Below are positions 1-9,500 of a stretch of 64,000 nucleotides of DNA, piece by piece; the first letter of the stretch is position 1, and every line of letters starts with the position of its first letter. Source of the DNA: Sulfuricella denitrificans (GTDB lineage Bacteria; Pseudomonadota; Gammaproteobacteria; Burkholderiales; Sulfuricellaceae). The translations under genes were made by a program, and so were the position numbers. A model generated the notes under the pieces. It searched no databases. It was not told where the DNA came from and worked only from the letters and a program-made list of their open reading frames with translations. Location: positions 124,001 through 188,000 of the forward strand of contig NSJJ01000005.1 of assembly GCA_002632355.1 (NCBI GenBank). Reading direction: 5' to 3'.

Positions 1-1039
1 ATTCCGGCGACAGCCCCCCCCCCTGCCGGGCACGGCGGAATATTTCAGCCGCCTTGGCGGACTGGCCGTCCGCCTGCAGCGAAATACCCAGCCCGATCAG
101 CCATGGACCGGAGGCTGGATTGCTTCGCAGTGCGGCAAGGTAATGATCGATAGCCTCCTTGTGGTGATCGCCGCGCTGCAGCAATGCAGCCAGAAAACCA
201 TGATATTCCGCATTTTCACCGGCCGGTGCGTTGCGTTGCAGGGTTGACAGCGCGGCTGCCACATCATTTCGCTCAACCTGAATCCGCGCCAGGGTCATGG
301 CATAGCCGACATTTCCCGGCTGCAGTTCCAGCCCCTGCTGCAATAGTTGCTCGGCACGTCCAAGCAGGCGTGACTCAATCAGCAAGGCGGCCAGCGCCTG
401 CCGCGCTGCAGCATGACGCGGATCGTATTGCAGGGCTTGCCGCAAGCTCTCTTCAGCTTCACCCAGGCGGCCCTGCTGCAAGCTGGCATATGCCTGCCGG
501 TAGGCATTTTCTGCACGTTGTTGCGGATTGAGCTGACGTATTTCCTTGTTGATATCCGTTGCAGAAAGGGGGGCTGTCTGTACGGCTTTGATTTTAGTCT
601 CGGTCACCCCTGCTTGCGGTTTTTCCACGACCGGTGTGGAGCGGGCTTCCTGCTTAGGCGGCATGGTCGCGGCAGGGAGCGGTTTTTTTTCTTCGTGCTC
701 GGCTGGCGGCGTACTGGGTAAAAAACTCAGGTTGGCCGCCAACTGCAAAACTGATGGTGTATTGTCTTCAACAGGTTCAGGCGCGGGAACCGGAGTACTT
801 GCAACCGGCTCACTGACCTTTGCTGGCGGCTGAACCTGCTGGCTGGTTTTGTCAACCGGTTTGCTGACTTCCCAGTAAATACCGCCCGCAGCCCCAGCCA
901 GCAGGAGTAACAACCCCCAACCCCAGGAAACATACGCAGACCGCCTGGTACTGCCCACTGCCCTGACCTGCGCGGCAGTTGTGCCGGTATCGGCCTTGCG
1001 CTGCTCGAGTTCCTGCAACATTTGGTTGATCAGACTCAC
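1..1039 (-). CDS. mshN: MshN-like TPR protein of MSHA pilus biogenesis, 3' end outside window
   Basis: The frame starts at a GTG (1039-1037) reading MSLINQMLQELEQRK, the usual MshN opening, and stays open for 346 codons to the window edge, so the C-terminus is missing. A single membrane segment (about residues 36-50, WGWGLLLLLAGAAGG) is followed by a Pro/Glu/Lys-rich linker (about 55-165) and then tetratricopeptide repeats (GRLGEAEESLRQALQYDP and later copies). In the family, MshN is an inner-membrane-anchored periplasmic scaffold that works with the MshL secretin and MshM ATPase. It starts 9 nt after the mshM stop, so the two are co-transcribed. The frame contains an A8 tract near 683-690 and a G10 run (positions 14-23) encoding three glycines near the C-terminus, a possible slippage site. 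Confidence 0.85.
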   Translation of the reverse strand, partial: MSLINQMLQELEQRKADTGTTAAQVRAVGSTRRSAYVSWGWGLLLLLAGAAGGIYWEVSKPVDKTSQQVQPPAKVSEPVASTPVPAPEPVEDNTPSVLQLAANLSFLPSTPPAEHEEKKPLPAATMPPKQEARSTPVVEKPQAGVTETKIKAVQTAPLSATDINKEIRQLNPQQRAENAYRQAYASLQQGRLGEAEESLRQALQYDPRHAAARQALAALLIESRLLGRAEQLLQQGLELQPGNVGYAMTLARIQVERNDVAAALSTLQRNAPAGENAEYHGFLAALLQRGDHHKEAIDHYLAALRSNPASGPWLIGLGISLQADGQSAKAAEIFRRARQGGGLSPE

Positions 1040-1048
1040 AAATCCCCC

Positions 1049-1906
1049 TTACCTTCGCCCAAGCAGGCCGGACATGAACCCTCGCCACCCAAGGCTGCGT
1101 GCAGCTGGCGTATCCGCTACCGCCGCACGGACATGCTGCGCTTCAACCAATTTCCCGCCCTGACCATAAGTCAGAAGCAATGCCTTGTGGGCAAGAATAT
1201 TGACCAGCCTTGGCACACCGCCACTGGCACGGTATAGCTGGCGGATTGCACCTTGAGTAAACAGTTTATCCCCTATATATCCCGCAATGGCCAGCCGGTG
1301 ATTCACGTAGGATTCCAGCTCGCCCCGGCCCAATTCTCCCAGCCGGTAGTGAAAGCTTATTCGCTGCTTGAGTTGACGTATCGATTCCTGATTCAGCCTC
1401 TCGTCCAGTTCCGGCTGACCGAACAGTACGATCTGCAGTAGTTTTCGTTTCTCGGTTTCGAGGTTGGTGAGCAGACGCAAGGCTTCCAGCGTTTCCAGCG
1501 GCATGGCCTGAACTTCATCCAGACACAGCACCACGCGCTTGCCTTGGCGTGCGTAATTCAATAATCCCAGCGTCAGAGTACGGAGCAGATGATGCTGGTC
1601 CATCGTGGCGTCGATGGCGATATTCAGATCTTCAGCCACTGCCAGTAGCAGGGTGCGGGGCTCAAGATAGGGGTTGGGAATGTAGGCCGTGACAAATCCG
1701 CCTCCCAGGCTGGCCATGAATTTTCGGCATAGCAAGGTTTTACCCGTACCCACCTCGCCGGTGATCTTGATGAAGCCCTCACCCGTGCGGACAGCGACCA
1801 GCAGGGTGTTAAGCGCCTCCTGATAGCGGGTGAAGGCAAAAAAGAAACTGGTATCTGGCGTGATGCCGAATGGCGGTTCGTTGAAACCGAAATGCGCCCG
1901 GTACAT
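1049..1906 (-). CDS. mshM: MshM, ExeA-like AAA ATPase of the MSHA pilus
   Basis: This 285-residue protein opens MYRAHFGFNEPPFGITPD, typical of ExeA/GspA/MshM ATPases. Walker A is GEVGTGKT at 50-57. Walker B is VVLCLDE at 125-131, and the rest follows the AAA_22 fold. Unlike ExeA it has no C-terminal peptidoglycan-binding domain and ends soon after the ATPase core, as MshM does. Family knowledge suggests it helps insert or assemble the secretin in the cell wall. It follows mshL by 18 nt and precedes mshN by 9 nt in the same operon. Confidence 0.9.
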   Translation of the reverse strand: MYRAHFGFNEPPFGITPDTSFFFAFTRYQEALNTLLVAVRTGEGFIKITGEVGTGKTLLCRKFMASLGGGFVTAYIPNPYLEPRTLLLAVAEDLNIAIDATMDQHHLLRTLTLGLLNYARQGKRVVLCLDEVQAMPLETLEALRLLTNLETEKRKLLQIVLFGQPELDERLNQESIRQLKQRISFHYRLGELGRGELESYVNHRLAIAGYIGDKLFTQGAIRQLYRASGGVPRLVNILAHKALLLTYGQGGKLVEAQHVRAAVADTPAARSLGWRGFMSGLLGRR

Positions 1907-1924
1907 GTCAGCCGCTAAACGCCG

Positions 1925-3775
1925 TCACTTCCACGCTCCACTGCTGGCGCTCTCTGCCTGCTCGCTGGCGGAAGGCCGGCCCATGCCCTGGATACGGCGC
2001 TGACTGTCGAGGATATCCTGCTGCCAGTTGCCATCGCTCTGAATGACTGTCGGTTTGAGCAGAATTACCAGTTCCCGCTTGACTGTCGCGCGGTTGTTAT
2101 TGCGAAACAGATTTCCCAGCACAGGAATATCGCCCGCGCCCGGTATTTGCGAGCGGTCACCGCTTGTTGCCTGCTTCATCAGACCACCGATCGCGACAAT
2201 CTGGCCATCCTGAGCGCGCACGATGCTGTCGGTTTCTGAAATATTGCTGGAAGCCAGCGGAAGGTTGATCGACCCGGCGGAACCCAGATCAACCACCTTG
2301 TTTACCGTGGACACCTTGCTGACGGATGGATGGATATGCAGAGTGATATTGTTGTTCTCGTCAATTTGAGGTGTCACGTCCAGCGCAATGCCAGAAAAGA
2401 ATGGCTGCAAAGTCACCGAAGGCGTGGTGGTCGTGGACGTACCCGTGGTTGTGGTCGTCGTCACATTGGTCACAAAAAACTCATCCGTACCCACCTTCAG
2501 CACGGCCTTCTGGTTATTCATGGTTGCGATACGCGGGCTGGAAAGCACTTGCACATTGCCCTGGGTTTGCAGAAATTCGAGCAGGGATCCGAAATTCTGA
2601 TTCGCGATGGCGAAACCAAACACACCACCGGCTGCGCTCAGGAGCGGGTTAACGTTGATGCCATCCAGAGTTGAATTGGGCCGGATAGGAATGCCGTTAC
2701 TGTCTGTAATCGAAGTGGTCAACTGCACCCCGGTATTATTGCCGGAATTGACAACAAAGGTATTGGATGAACGGCCCAGCGCCACTGACGTTCTCCCCAG
2801 ATTGGCGATGCCGGCCCAATTCACACCTGCCTGATAGCCGTCATTCAGCTCAACTTCAAGAATTTTGGCTTCCAGTATCACCTGGCGCTCAACCGAGAGT
2901 TGGGAAGCATTCAGGAATGTCGACACATCACGCAGCTCGGAGGGCATGGCACGAACCAGAACCACTCCTGATTGTGGATTCACGACTACACTGCGACCGC
3001 CATCGCACCCTTCCACGCCACGACCGGAGACGGTTTCCACGGATCGCTGAGCACCGCCCACTGCTGAAGAAGCGCTGCCCGTGCGGGATGGCATTTTGCA
3101 GCCGATCACGGTACGAACCGAGTCCTCCAGATCGCCCCAGAAATCATTGCGCGTCGAAGTGTAAATGGTGCTGCTGTCCTGAGAGGTTGAAACACCCCCG
3201 CTGGAAGAAGAAGTCGTACCCGCTGAAGAAGTGCCCGAAGTTGGAGGCGTACTGCTGATTGAGCCCGAGTGTACCCGTGTATCAGAACCGCCGACGCGGC
3301 GCCCAACCAGGTAATTCACCTTGTAGATGCGATTCTGCATCGCCAGCGGCTGAATATAGATACGTGATCCATCCACCTTGTACTCGTAACCGTAAATTTC
3401 ACGAATGGCGTCTAGCGCCTCAAATACGGTGACATCCTTCAAATTGACCGAAACCGTCCCGGACACTTCGGGGTGAACCAGCATGCTGTAACGTGTGCCA
3501 TTCACGATTCCCATGAACACCTGGCTGGCTGAAGCATTATTCACTACCAAATCGAATTTCTGCTCCAGCGGTTTGCTTCCTGCTCTCGGCATCTCGATCT
3601 TGAGCGGTGGCAACAAGGCGGTCCCCACAACGTCATTCTGAATGGCCTTGGCCCTATCCTGGCCTGCTTTGGACATCTCCGCATTGATCTGCTCGAATGT
3701 CGCGTCGTATTTTGCCTGGGAGGCGCAGCCTGACAAGGCCAGGATTAACAATCCGAAATATTGTTTCCGCATCAT
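1925..3775 (-). CDS. mshL: MshL, outer-membrane secretin of the MSHA pilus
   Basis: This 616-residue protein begins with a lipoprotein signal peptide whose lipobox is LSGC (Cys17). Residues 75-130 match the short secretin N0/STN region and about 290-580 form the secretin core. The core carries the family signature IVAIGGLM followed by VPVLGNLF-type sequence (here IPVLGNLFRNNN) and KRELVILLKP near 566-576. Two low-complexity linkers stand out: Ser/Gly/Thr-rich 168-205 and a Thr-rich loop at 439-451. The product forms the outer-membrane pore through which the pilus exits. Its ATG overlaps the mshK stop as ATGA. A second in-frame ATG follows at once, so the start could move by one codon. Confidence 0.95.
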   Translation of the reverse strand: MMRKQYFGLLILALSGCASQAKYDATFEQINAEMSKAGQDRAKAIQNDVVGTALLPPLKIEMPRAGSKPLEQKFDLVVNNASASQVFMGIVNGTRYSMLVHPEVSGTVSVNLKDVTVFEALDAIREIYGYEYKVDGSRIYIQPLAMQNRIYKVNYLVGRRVGGSDTRVHSGSISSTPPTSGTSSAGTTSSSSGGVSTSQDSSTIYTSTRNDFWGDLEDSVRTVIGCKMPSRTGSASSAVGGAQRSVETVSGRGVEGCDGGRSVVVNPQSGVVLVRAMPSELRDVSTFLNASQLSVERQVILEAKILEVELNDGYQAGVNWAGIANLGRTSVALGRSSNTFVVNSGNNTGVQLTTSITDSNGIPIRPNSTLDGINVNPLLSAAGGVFGFAIANQNFGSLLEFLQTQGNVQVLSSPRIATMNNQKAVLKVGTDEFFVTNVTTTTTTGTSTTTTPSVTLQPFFSGIALDVTPQIDENNNITLHIHPSVSKVSTVNKVVDLGSAGSINLPLASSNISETDSIVRAQDGQIVAIGGLMKQATSGDRSQIPGAGDIPVLGNLFRNNNRATVKRELVILLKPTVIQSDGNWQQDILDSQRRIQGMGRPSASEQAESASSGAWK

Positions 3776-4215
3776 GATGCCTTTTGCTTAGAGTTTCGTT
3801 TTGGCTTGTTCTTGCCACGTTTCAGCGTTTCAGCCTGTGGCGGTTGGGCAAACTGCTTATCCACATCTGGAAAGAGTTTGAGCACTTGCCGACCTTCTGG
3901 CCCGACCAGTATCGCTTCGCCCTCGCTGACCTGAATCAGCTTTGCATCACCAAAACGCTCGCCCACCACCAGCAGCTGACCACTGATCACTGCGCTTCGA
4001 AGGCCCGGGCGAATCACGACCGATTGCAACACCGGCCCGCTTGCCACTGCCGCGACATCCCCCATCATCCCGGCCTCAGCCGGTGGACGCGTTGGGTCGG
4101 GCAGCATGTCTACTGCAAAAGAGAAATCAAAAGGCAATACACAGAAAAAGAGAAACGGCAGCCATTTTGTGCCAAGCTGGCGCAAGGGTCGCGTATTTCT
4201 TGTTACACCGTTCAT
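3772..4215 (-). CDS. mshK: MshK, small periplasmic MSHA biogenesis protein
   Basis: I place the start at the ATG at 4215, which overlaps the mshJ stop as ATGA; an in-frame ATG at 4227 would add four residues. The product is about 147 residues with an N-terminal hydrophobic signal (WLPFLFFCVLPFDFSFAVD), then the DPTRPP motif typical of MshK and pilP-like proteins. A short beta-rich domain resembles the PilP/GspC homology region (about 60-120), and the tail is basic and Lys-rich. In the family it links the inner-membrane complex to the secretin, which fits its place directly before mshL. Confidence 0.8.
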   Translation of the reverse strand: MNGVTRNTRPLRQLGTKWLPFLFFCVLPFDFSFAVDMLPDPTRPPAEAGMMGDVAAVASGPVLQSVVIRPGLRSAVISGQLLVVGERFGDAKLIQVSEGEAILVGPEGRQVLKLFPDVDKQFAQPPQAETLKRGKNKPKRNSKQKAS

Positions 4216-4892
4216 ATCGCCATCCATGTCTTGTCCATGCTCAGCGTATACAGCGTAATCGTCAGAGTAACGACAGGGTATTCTTCCACCCGCATTTCAG
4301 CCTTGCCCCAGATCATTCTCCACGGCAACTTTTCCAGGGTATCAAGATATTGGGTCAGTTCCGCATAACTTCCGGATACGGAGATCTCGACGCCGTGCTT
4401 GAATATCTCCGGCCCGGACGGTTTCGACTCGCCGGTTTTGGGCTGCGTCGCATCTGTTGGGGCTTCGAGCACACCGCTGACCGGCAGTGTCTTGAGCGAC
4501 ACGAGCTTCAAATTGCGATTTTGCGACAACACATCTTCCAGCAGATGCGCCATCTTTTCCGATGGAACCAGATTCTGCTGAACATTCAGCAGCGCCTCAT
4601 GGCTCTGTGCCAGCCTCTGATTCAAGGCCGCCAGTCTGATGCGAGTTGCAGCATCGGGATCAGGCTGGCCACCGCTGATAACACTCTGGATTTGGGTCTG
4701 TAATTGCTGGATTTGTGTCTGCTGAAGATTTATATCCTGAGTCAGACGCTTTTTCCTGCCCAGCAAAGGATCTGTCAACAGGGCGCTCAGCAGGCTCCAC
4801 GCCACCACCAGAACCATGAAAAAAATCAAGGCGCGTTCGCGCGAATTACGCGCATTGAGCATTGCTGCATAGCGTTCCCAATGTTTTTTCAT
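4212..4892 (-). CDS. mshJ: MshJ, GspM/PilO-like inner-membrane protein
   Basis: The 226-residue protein has a short cytoplasmic N-terminus, one membrane segment at about 22-42 (ALIFFMVLVVAWSLLSALL), a Gln-rich coiled coil (about 48-125) and a C-terminal ferredoxin-like domain ending in GSYAELTQYLDTLEKLPW, a phrase typical of GspM/PilO/MshJ. It is part of the inner-membrane alignment complex between the MshI proteins and MshK. Its ATG overlaps the preceding stop and its stop overlaps mshK, so translation of the set is coupled. Confidence 0.85.
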   Translation of the reverse strand: MKKHWERYAAMLNARNSRERALIFFMVLVVAWSLLSALLTDPLLGRKKRLTQDINLQQTQIQQLQTQIQSVISGGQPDPDAATRIRLAALNQRLAQSHEALLNVQQNLVPSEKMAHLLEDVLSQNRNLKLVSLKTLPVSGVLEAPTDATQPKTGESKPSGPEIFKHGVEISVSGSYAELTQYLDTLEKLPWRMIWGKAEMRVEEYPVVTLTITLYTLSMDKTWMAI

Positions 4893-5527
4893 TTCGCATC
4901 CTCCGCTGAATTGGAATGCAGAATGAATTCAAGGTAATTCGGTATTTTCTGTGGCTGATCCTTGGCCGCAGGTTCAAGTTTCGGCCGCTGCATTTCAAGA
5001 GCGGCAAAACTGCGCCCCTGCGTTGCCACTTCCTGATTCAGGCGCAGAATATATGCTGGCACCAGATCCGGGCGCAAAGTACGCCCGCCCAGCCGCATCT
5101 CCTTGCCTGCACCCTTGATGGAAAACCCGGTCAGCCAGAGTCCATTGACCGTCTGGCGGGCAAAAGCGCGCATGTAGCCGGAGTAACCTTGCGTATTGCC
5201 CAGAGCGCCACTCTGCAGCACTTCCAGCACGGCCTCCTCGCCCTTGAGCTGCTGTTCCATTTCATCGACCTGAGCCTGGAGCGCCGGATTCTTCTGACGA
5301 GGCGCATGCTCGGCAGCCACCTTGACGAGCCGGGCCTGTTCCAGTGCCAGCGCGTCGGCCCCCGCCTTATTCTGCTTCTCCAGCAGCAGCACCTGACGGT
5401 ACTGGTAACCGTAAAAGATCAACACGATCACTATCAATGCGGCCAGCGCCTGAATCAGCATAAGCGCGGCAAACCACTCGCGCTGCTTGCGAAAAGCGGG
5501 GTTGACAAGATTGATCTGCTGACTCAT
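4889..5527 (-). CDS. PilN-like partner of MshI in the MSHA inner-membrane complex
   Basis: The start is the ATG at 5527, which overlaps the mshI stop as ATGA and reads MSQQINLVNPAFRKQ; INLVNP near the N-terminus is the PilN hallmark that docks into PilM-like proteins. One membrane segment lies at about 24-42, followed by a coiled coil rich in Gln/Glu/Ala (45-110) and a PilN-type C-terminal domain. It is 212 residues long. It is sometimes annotated as a second MshI (mshI2). With mshI and mshJ it reproduces the PilM-PilN-PilO arrangement. Confidence 0.85.
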   Translation of the reverse strand: MSQQINLVNPAFRKQREWFAALMLIQALAALIVIVLIFYGYQYRQVLLLEKQNKAGADALALEQARLVKVAAEHAPRQKNPALQAQVDEMEQQLKGEEAVLEVLQSGALGNTQGYSGYMRAFARQTVNGLWLTGFSIKGAGKEMRLGGRTLRPDLVPAYILRLNQEVATQGRSFAALEMQRPKLEPAAKDQPQKIPNYLEFILHSNSAEDAK

Positions 5528-6465
5528 TGCGTTACGCTCTCGGTTCGCAAAGCAGCCCCCAGCGTCAGGAAACACTGCATCCGTTGCACAGGACCCGCGC
5601 CTGGCGCCGTGGAAAAATCAAAAATTTCATCCATATCCAGAGTGGACACCGGCAAATACAGATTGCTCGCCAGATACGCTTCCAGATTGACCTCCGGCGG
5701 CAACGGTGCAAGCACAAGTTTGTTGATGGTGATAAAGCTGAACTGCCGTTCGAAACTGTCCATCGAACGCTGCAATTCCAGCGTAATGCGATCGTAATGG
5801 CGCTGGCGCTGCTCGCTGTCCGACTGATTCAATTGCGCCAGAGGGACATCGATATGACGTGAAGAATACAGCTCGCCGTCGAAAGTGAAAGTCAGCAGGC
5901 CGCCATTTTCATCGAAGGACAACAAAGCCAGACCACGGTCCTTGTCTTCCAGCAGGCTCGCGATATTGCGCTGCGCCAGTTCCGGGATATCAATCACGTT
6001 CACGGGCAATTTTGCAGCATCGAAATCCGTCATGCATTTCCTGATCACATCATTGCGCGCCGCTACTGTATAAAGCGAGCGTTTGCGCGACTGGGCGTTC
6101 TTGTCAGCGGGGATTTCAAGTACATCCACGGTTGCATCATCCACTGAAAAATCCAGCATATCCTTGATACGCCAGCGCACGGCAGTTCTTAACTCGGCTG
6201 CTGGAACATTTGGCGCCTCCACGACCAGCATCTGGTAATCGCCCGGATTTAACAGGAAGCTGCTCCTGTAACTGCCCAGTCCGTACTCTTTGACCAGTTT
6301 GTCCAGTGCAGGCGCATCTGCCGCGCTTTCGCGGGAAAAGGCGCACATGGTCACCAGCGGCTTGCTGTCCGTTACGCGGCGAACATGGGCAAGGCACACC
6401 CCGTCAGGGGTGTGCTGCATGGCCATCCAGCCAGGTTTCAGTTTTTTTCGAGAAAAAAGAGGCAT
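5524..6465 (-). CDS. mshI: MshI, PilM/GspL-like actin-fold protein
   Basis: This 313-residue cytoplasmic protein has no membrane segment. It reads like PilM/MshI, with an N-terminal ATPase-fold segment (PGWMAMQHTPDGVCLAHV), the sequence TAVRWRIKDMLDFSVDDATVD typical of MshI at about 96-115, and a C-terminal actin-like lobe. It should recruit the PilN-like neighbour to the inner-membrane platform. It is the first gene of the I-N block, 82 nt after the mshQ stop, and may have its own promoter, though I could not point to one. Confidence 0.88.
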   Translation of the reverse strand: MPLFSRKKLKPGWMAMQHTPDGVCLAHVRRVTDSKPLVTMCAFSRESAADAPALDKLVKEYGLGSYRSSFLLNPGDYQMLVVEAPNVPAAELRTAVRWRIKDMLDFSVDDATVDVLEIPADKNAQSRKRSLYTVAARNDVIRKCMTDFDAAKLPVNVIDIPELAQRNIASLLEDKDRGLALLSFDENGGLLTFTFDGELYSSRHIDVPLAQLNQSDSEQRQRHYDRITLELQRSMDSFERQFSFITINKLVLAPLPPEVNLEAYLASNLYLPVSTLDMDEIFDFSTAPGAGPVQRMQCFLTLGAALRTESVTQ

Positions 6466-6470
6466 AAATA

Positions 6471-6490
6471 AGCCAATCAGACAATTGGCT
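6471..6490 (-). other. Small hairpin between mshQ and mshI
   Basis: A 7-bp inverted repeat, AGCCAAT / ATTGGCT with a 6-nt loop, sits in the 82-nt gap between the end of mshQ and the start of mshI. No T-run follows on either strand, so it is not a clear terminator. It could damp read-through or be incidental. Confidence 0.3.
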
Positions 6491-6547
6491 CGAACTTAAA
6501 CGAATAAGTTATTGTTGTCAATCGCTTTTCTAAAACCTTTCCTGAAA

Positions 6548-9500
6548 TCAATACATTTCCCTCAAATAGATAAACCTGCTCTTGTAAATACCGAAAGTGG
6601 CACGCGAGGCCGGATCTTTGTCAAACGCCGCACCTGTCTGCAGATATGGCATGGACAGCGGAGTAGTGGCCTGGCAGGTCAAGTCACCTGTCGCACCGTT
6701 ATCGAGATCGACGCAGATATATGTATTGATAGCCACGGAAGGTTTATTGAGCAACAGCGTCCACTTTCCGTTACCCAGAGGCGTCAGGCTGGCGATCGTA
6801 ACGCCTGCGTTACTTAGCTTGATATTGTTCTGAACAATAGGCGTAGTGTGGTCGTCGGTATTCTGCAGCCAGTACTGCCCATTCCAGTATTGCGCCTCTA
6901 TGGCGATGGGGAGTTTAAGTTGTTCTGACCCATAAGCATTGGTCAGATTCAATCGACCGAAGCGTGCATCGCTTCTACCCACCTTGGCGTGATTGTTGGC
7001 GCCAGCCACCACATTGACCGTATCCAGATCATAGGCCGACAAAATCGCCCCATCGCTGTCCTGAGGCGCCACGCCAATATCCAGCAGGGCAAAGGGACCA
7101 TTCGGAACGGTACCGCGATAAAGCGTGAATGGCACGGTGATATTTGCCAGGCCCCCTGAAAAAACACCTGCAGTCGCCTGGGCTGGCATCAGGCAAGGGT
7201 AGGCAGGCGTCACACCGCATGGGGGAAACGGGGTTCGGGTTGCTGCGCTGTTTACCGCACCCATCCCAAGAGGGCCGCCTGACCCGGCCGTCACAGCGGC
7301 CAGCGGATCAAGCTTGGCGAACTGATTTGCCGCGGTGGCCGACCAGGTGTAGTTTTGCAGCGTCGTCGTGCCATCCACCGCCTTGGCTGCAAGCGTAAAC
7401 ATCGCACTCATAGGCTCGCCCATATAGGTAAACTTGCCGATATAAACTGGAGTCGACGCCGCAGTGGTAAGCGCCGCACCTGCCAGTGTAATGGTCAGAC
7501 CACCTGCGCTAACTGCAGCCGCAGTCGTCGACAGCACCGTGCCGGATGCGCCCGCACCCACGATCCTGAGGTCATCGCCTACCTGCACACCAGCGGATGA
7601 GGGCAGCGTAAGGGTGCTGGACCCTGCCGTAATCGAACCTGCCTTCACGATATCGGCGCGATTCCCGATCACACCGTTGGACAGTGCAAACTGCGCAGCA
7701 TAAAAACGCCCGACATTGCCGCTGGTGGCACCTGACACATCCCCAACGCCAAGATAATCGCCATCGGCAACGCTTGGCGTCAGCTTGATGATACCGACCT
7801 CGTTCCAGCTGAAGGTCGTCCCGCTAGCAACGCCATTGGTGAAAGCACCAAATGCAGCACTATTGGCCAGTGCGGGATTATTGGTCAAACCCAGGCCGCC
7901 CACCAGGAATGAAGTCAGCTTCACGCCTTCGGCAACGGCCTCCCGCCCGTAGCTGAATGCCGTGCTCCCGGTCGAAGTCACTGCCGTGACCGTGGCAGAA
8001 AACGCCTCACCCGCCTTGACGAATTTGCTGCCGGTGGCATCCGCAGCGCCGGGGTTCACCAGATTCGGCGAAGCAGTCTGCTTGATGGCGGACAAATTGA
8101 ATGCGAACGGCTTGACCACGAAGGCGTTTGATGTGCCTCTCAAGGTGGCGGCCACAACGGGCGGCGTTTTGGTGGCGTCAGCCGTCAATGTCTTCTTCGC
8201 ATGCAGCTTGACCTGCCCCACATCGCTGTAAACGAAGGTGAAAGGCGCATTGCCGTTGGCGTCGAAGGTCATGCTGACCGGGCTGAAGCTCGTTACGCTA
8301 CCATTGTCGTTGCGCGCAATGGTCGTGGCAGTTCCCCCGTTCACGCTCATCAGGTTGCTGGAATAACACGTTGCCGGGTTATTGCACTCATAGGCAAAAT
8401 CGACTGCCTGCGCTCCTGTCAGCCCGGCCTCGCAAGCTTTTGTCGTGGTATTCGAGCGCACCGAACGCAAGTAATAAGTCCCCCCCGAGGTTCCCGCCAC
8501 CTGGGTTGGAATGGTTGCCACGCCCCCCCCCAGCGTATCGGAAAAAATGAATCCCGCCGTGTTGAAAATCGTGGAACAACTATTCGACAACACGCAGCTC
8601 GCTCCGTCCGGACAGCATTTTCTGGGATTGATCGCAGTGACCTGCTCACCGGATAAAGTAACTGTGACTGTCGTAGGATCGACCGCCAGTGACGGGTAGC
8701 TCAGCGTGGTACTGGCTACGCCAGCGGCATTGAAGGCAACCGTGGTCGAACCCAGCGCTCCGCCATTGGTGGCCAGGGTTGCGGTCTGCCCGTTGACCGC
8801 GGCAGATGGACTGGTGCACGGACTGCTGCTGTTGGCGCATGCCGTGACCGTCGCCGTGGAGGAAAGACAGGCAATGCTGCTTGACGGCAGGGACAATTCA
8901 TAATGATCCACGGCCGCCACGCAGGCGTGAGTTTCGTTGTACAGTACCGTCACATCGGCCTGCACCAGCGCATCCCTGTATACCATCACTTCATCGATAC
9001 GCCCCGCGAAGCGATAGCCGGTATTCTGCGTCCACCCGCCCACCTGCAGGGTGGAACTCACCACGGCAGTTGCAAGGTTGGGTGTACTCTGACGCTGGCT
9101 GAGCGTCTGGATGACGCCATCGATATAAAGCTGATTGGACGTCACGCTGCCGTTGGTAAACACGGCCACGACATGGTGCCAGCCGTTGGCAAGGCCTGCA
9201 GACGAAATGCCGTAAATATCGCTATTGGCCGTATTGAAGCCGAATGAGCCGCCCTGCAGCCACAAATCATGCTGATTCCAGCCGATGGGCATGACGCTGT
9301 CGGTGCCATCCCAGTACATCCAGAAGGCCACGCTGGTCTTGGCTCCTGCAGTCGTGGAAACCGGCAGTCCACTGATGGTGAACGCACCGCCGTTGGAATT
9401 GGGGCCGGGCATGGTGGCGTAACCGCAGGTGCCGGGATTGCCCGTTCTGGCCGGACTGGCCAGTGCAGGCGCAGGGTTGGGGTTACCGATCACGGTCCCG

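Noticed and set aside
6471-6490. Terminator between mshQ and mshI
   Set aside because: The 7-bp hairpin has no T-run on either strand; I list it only as a hairpin.
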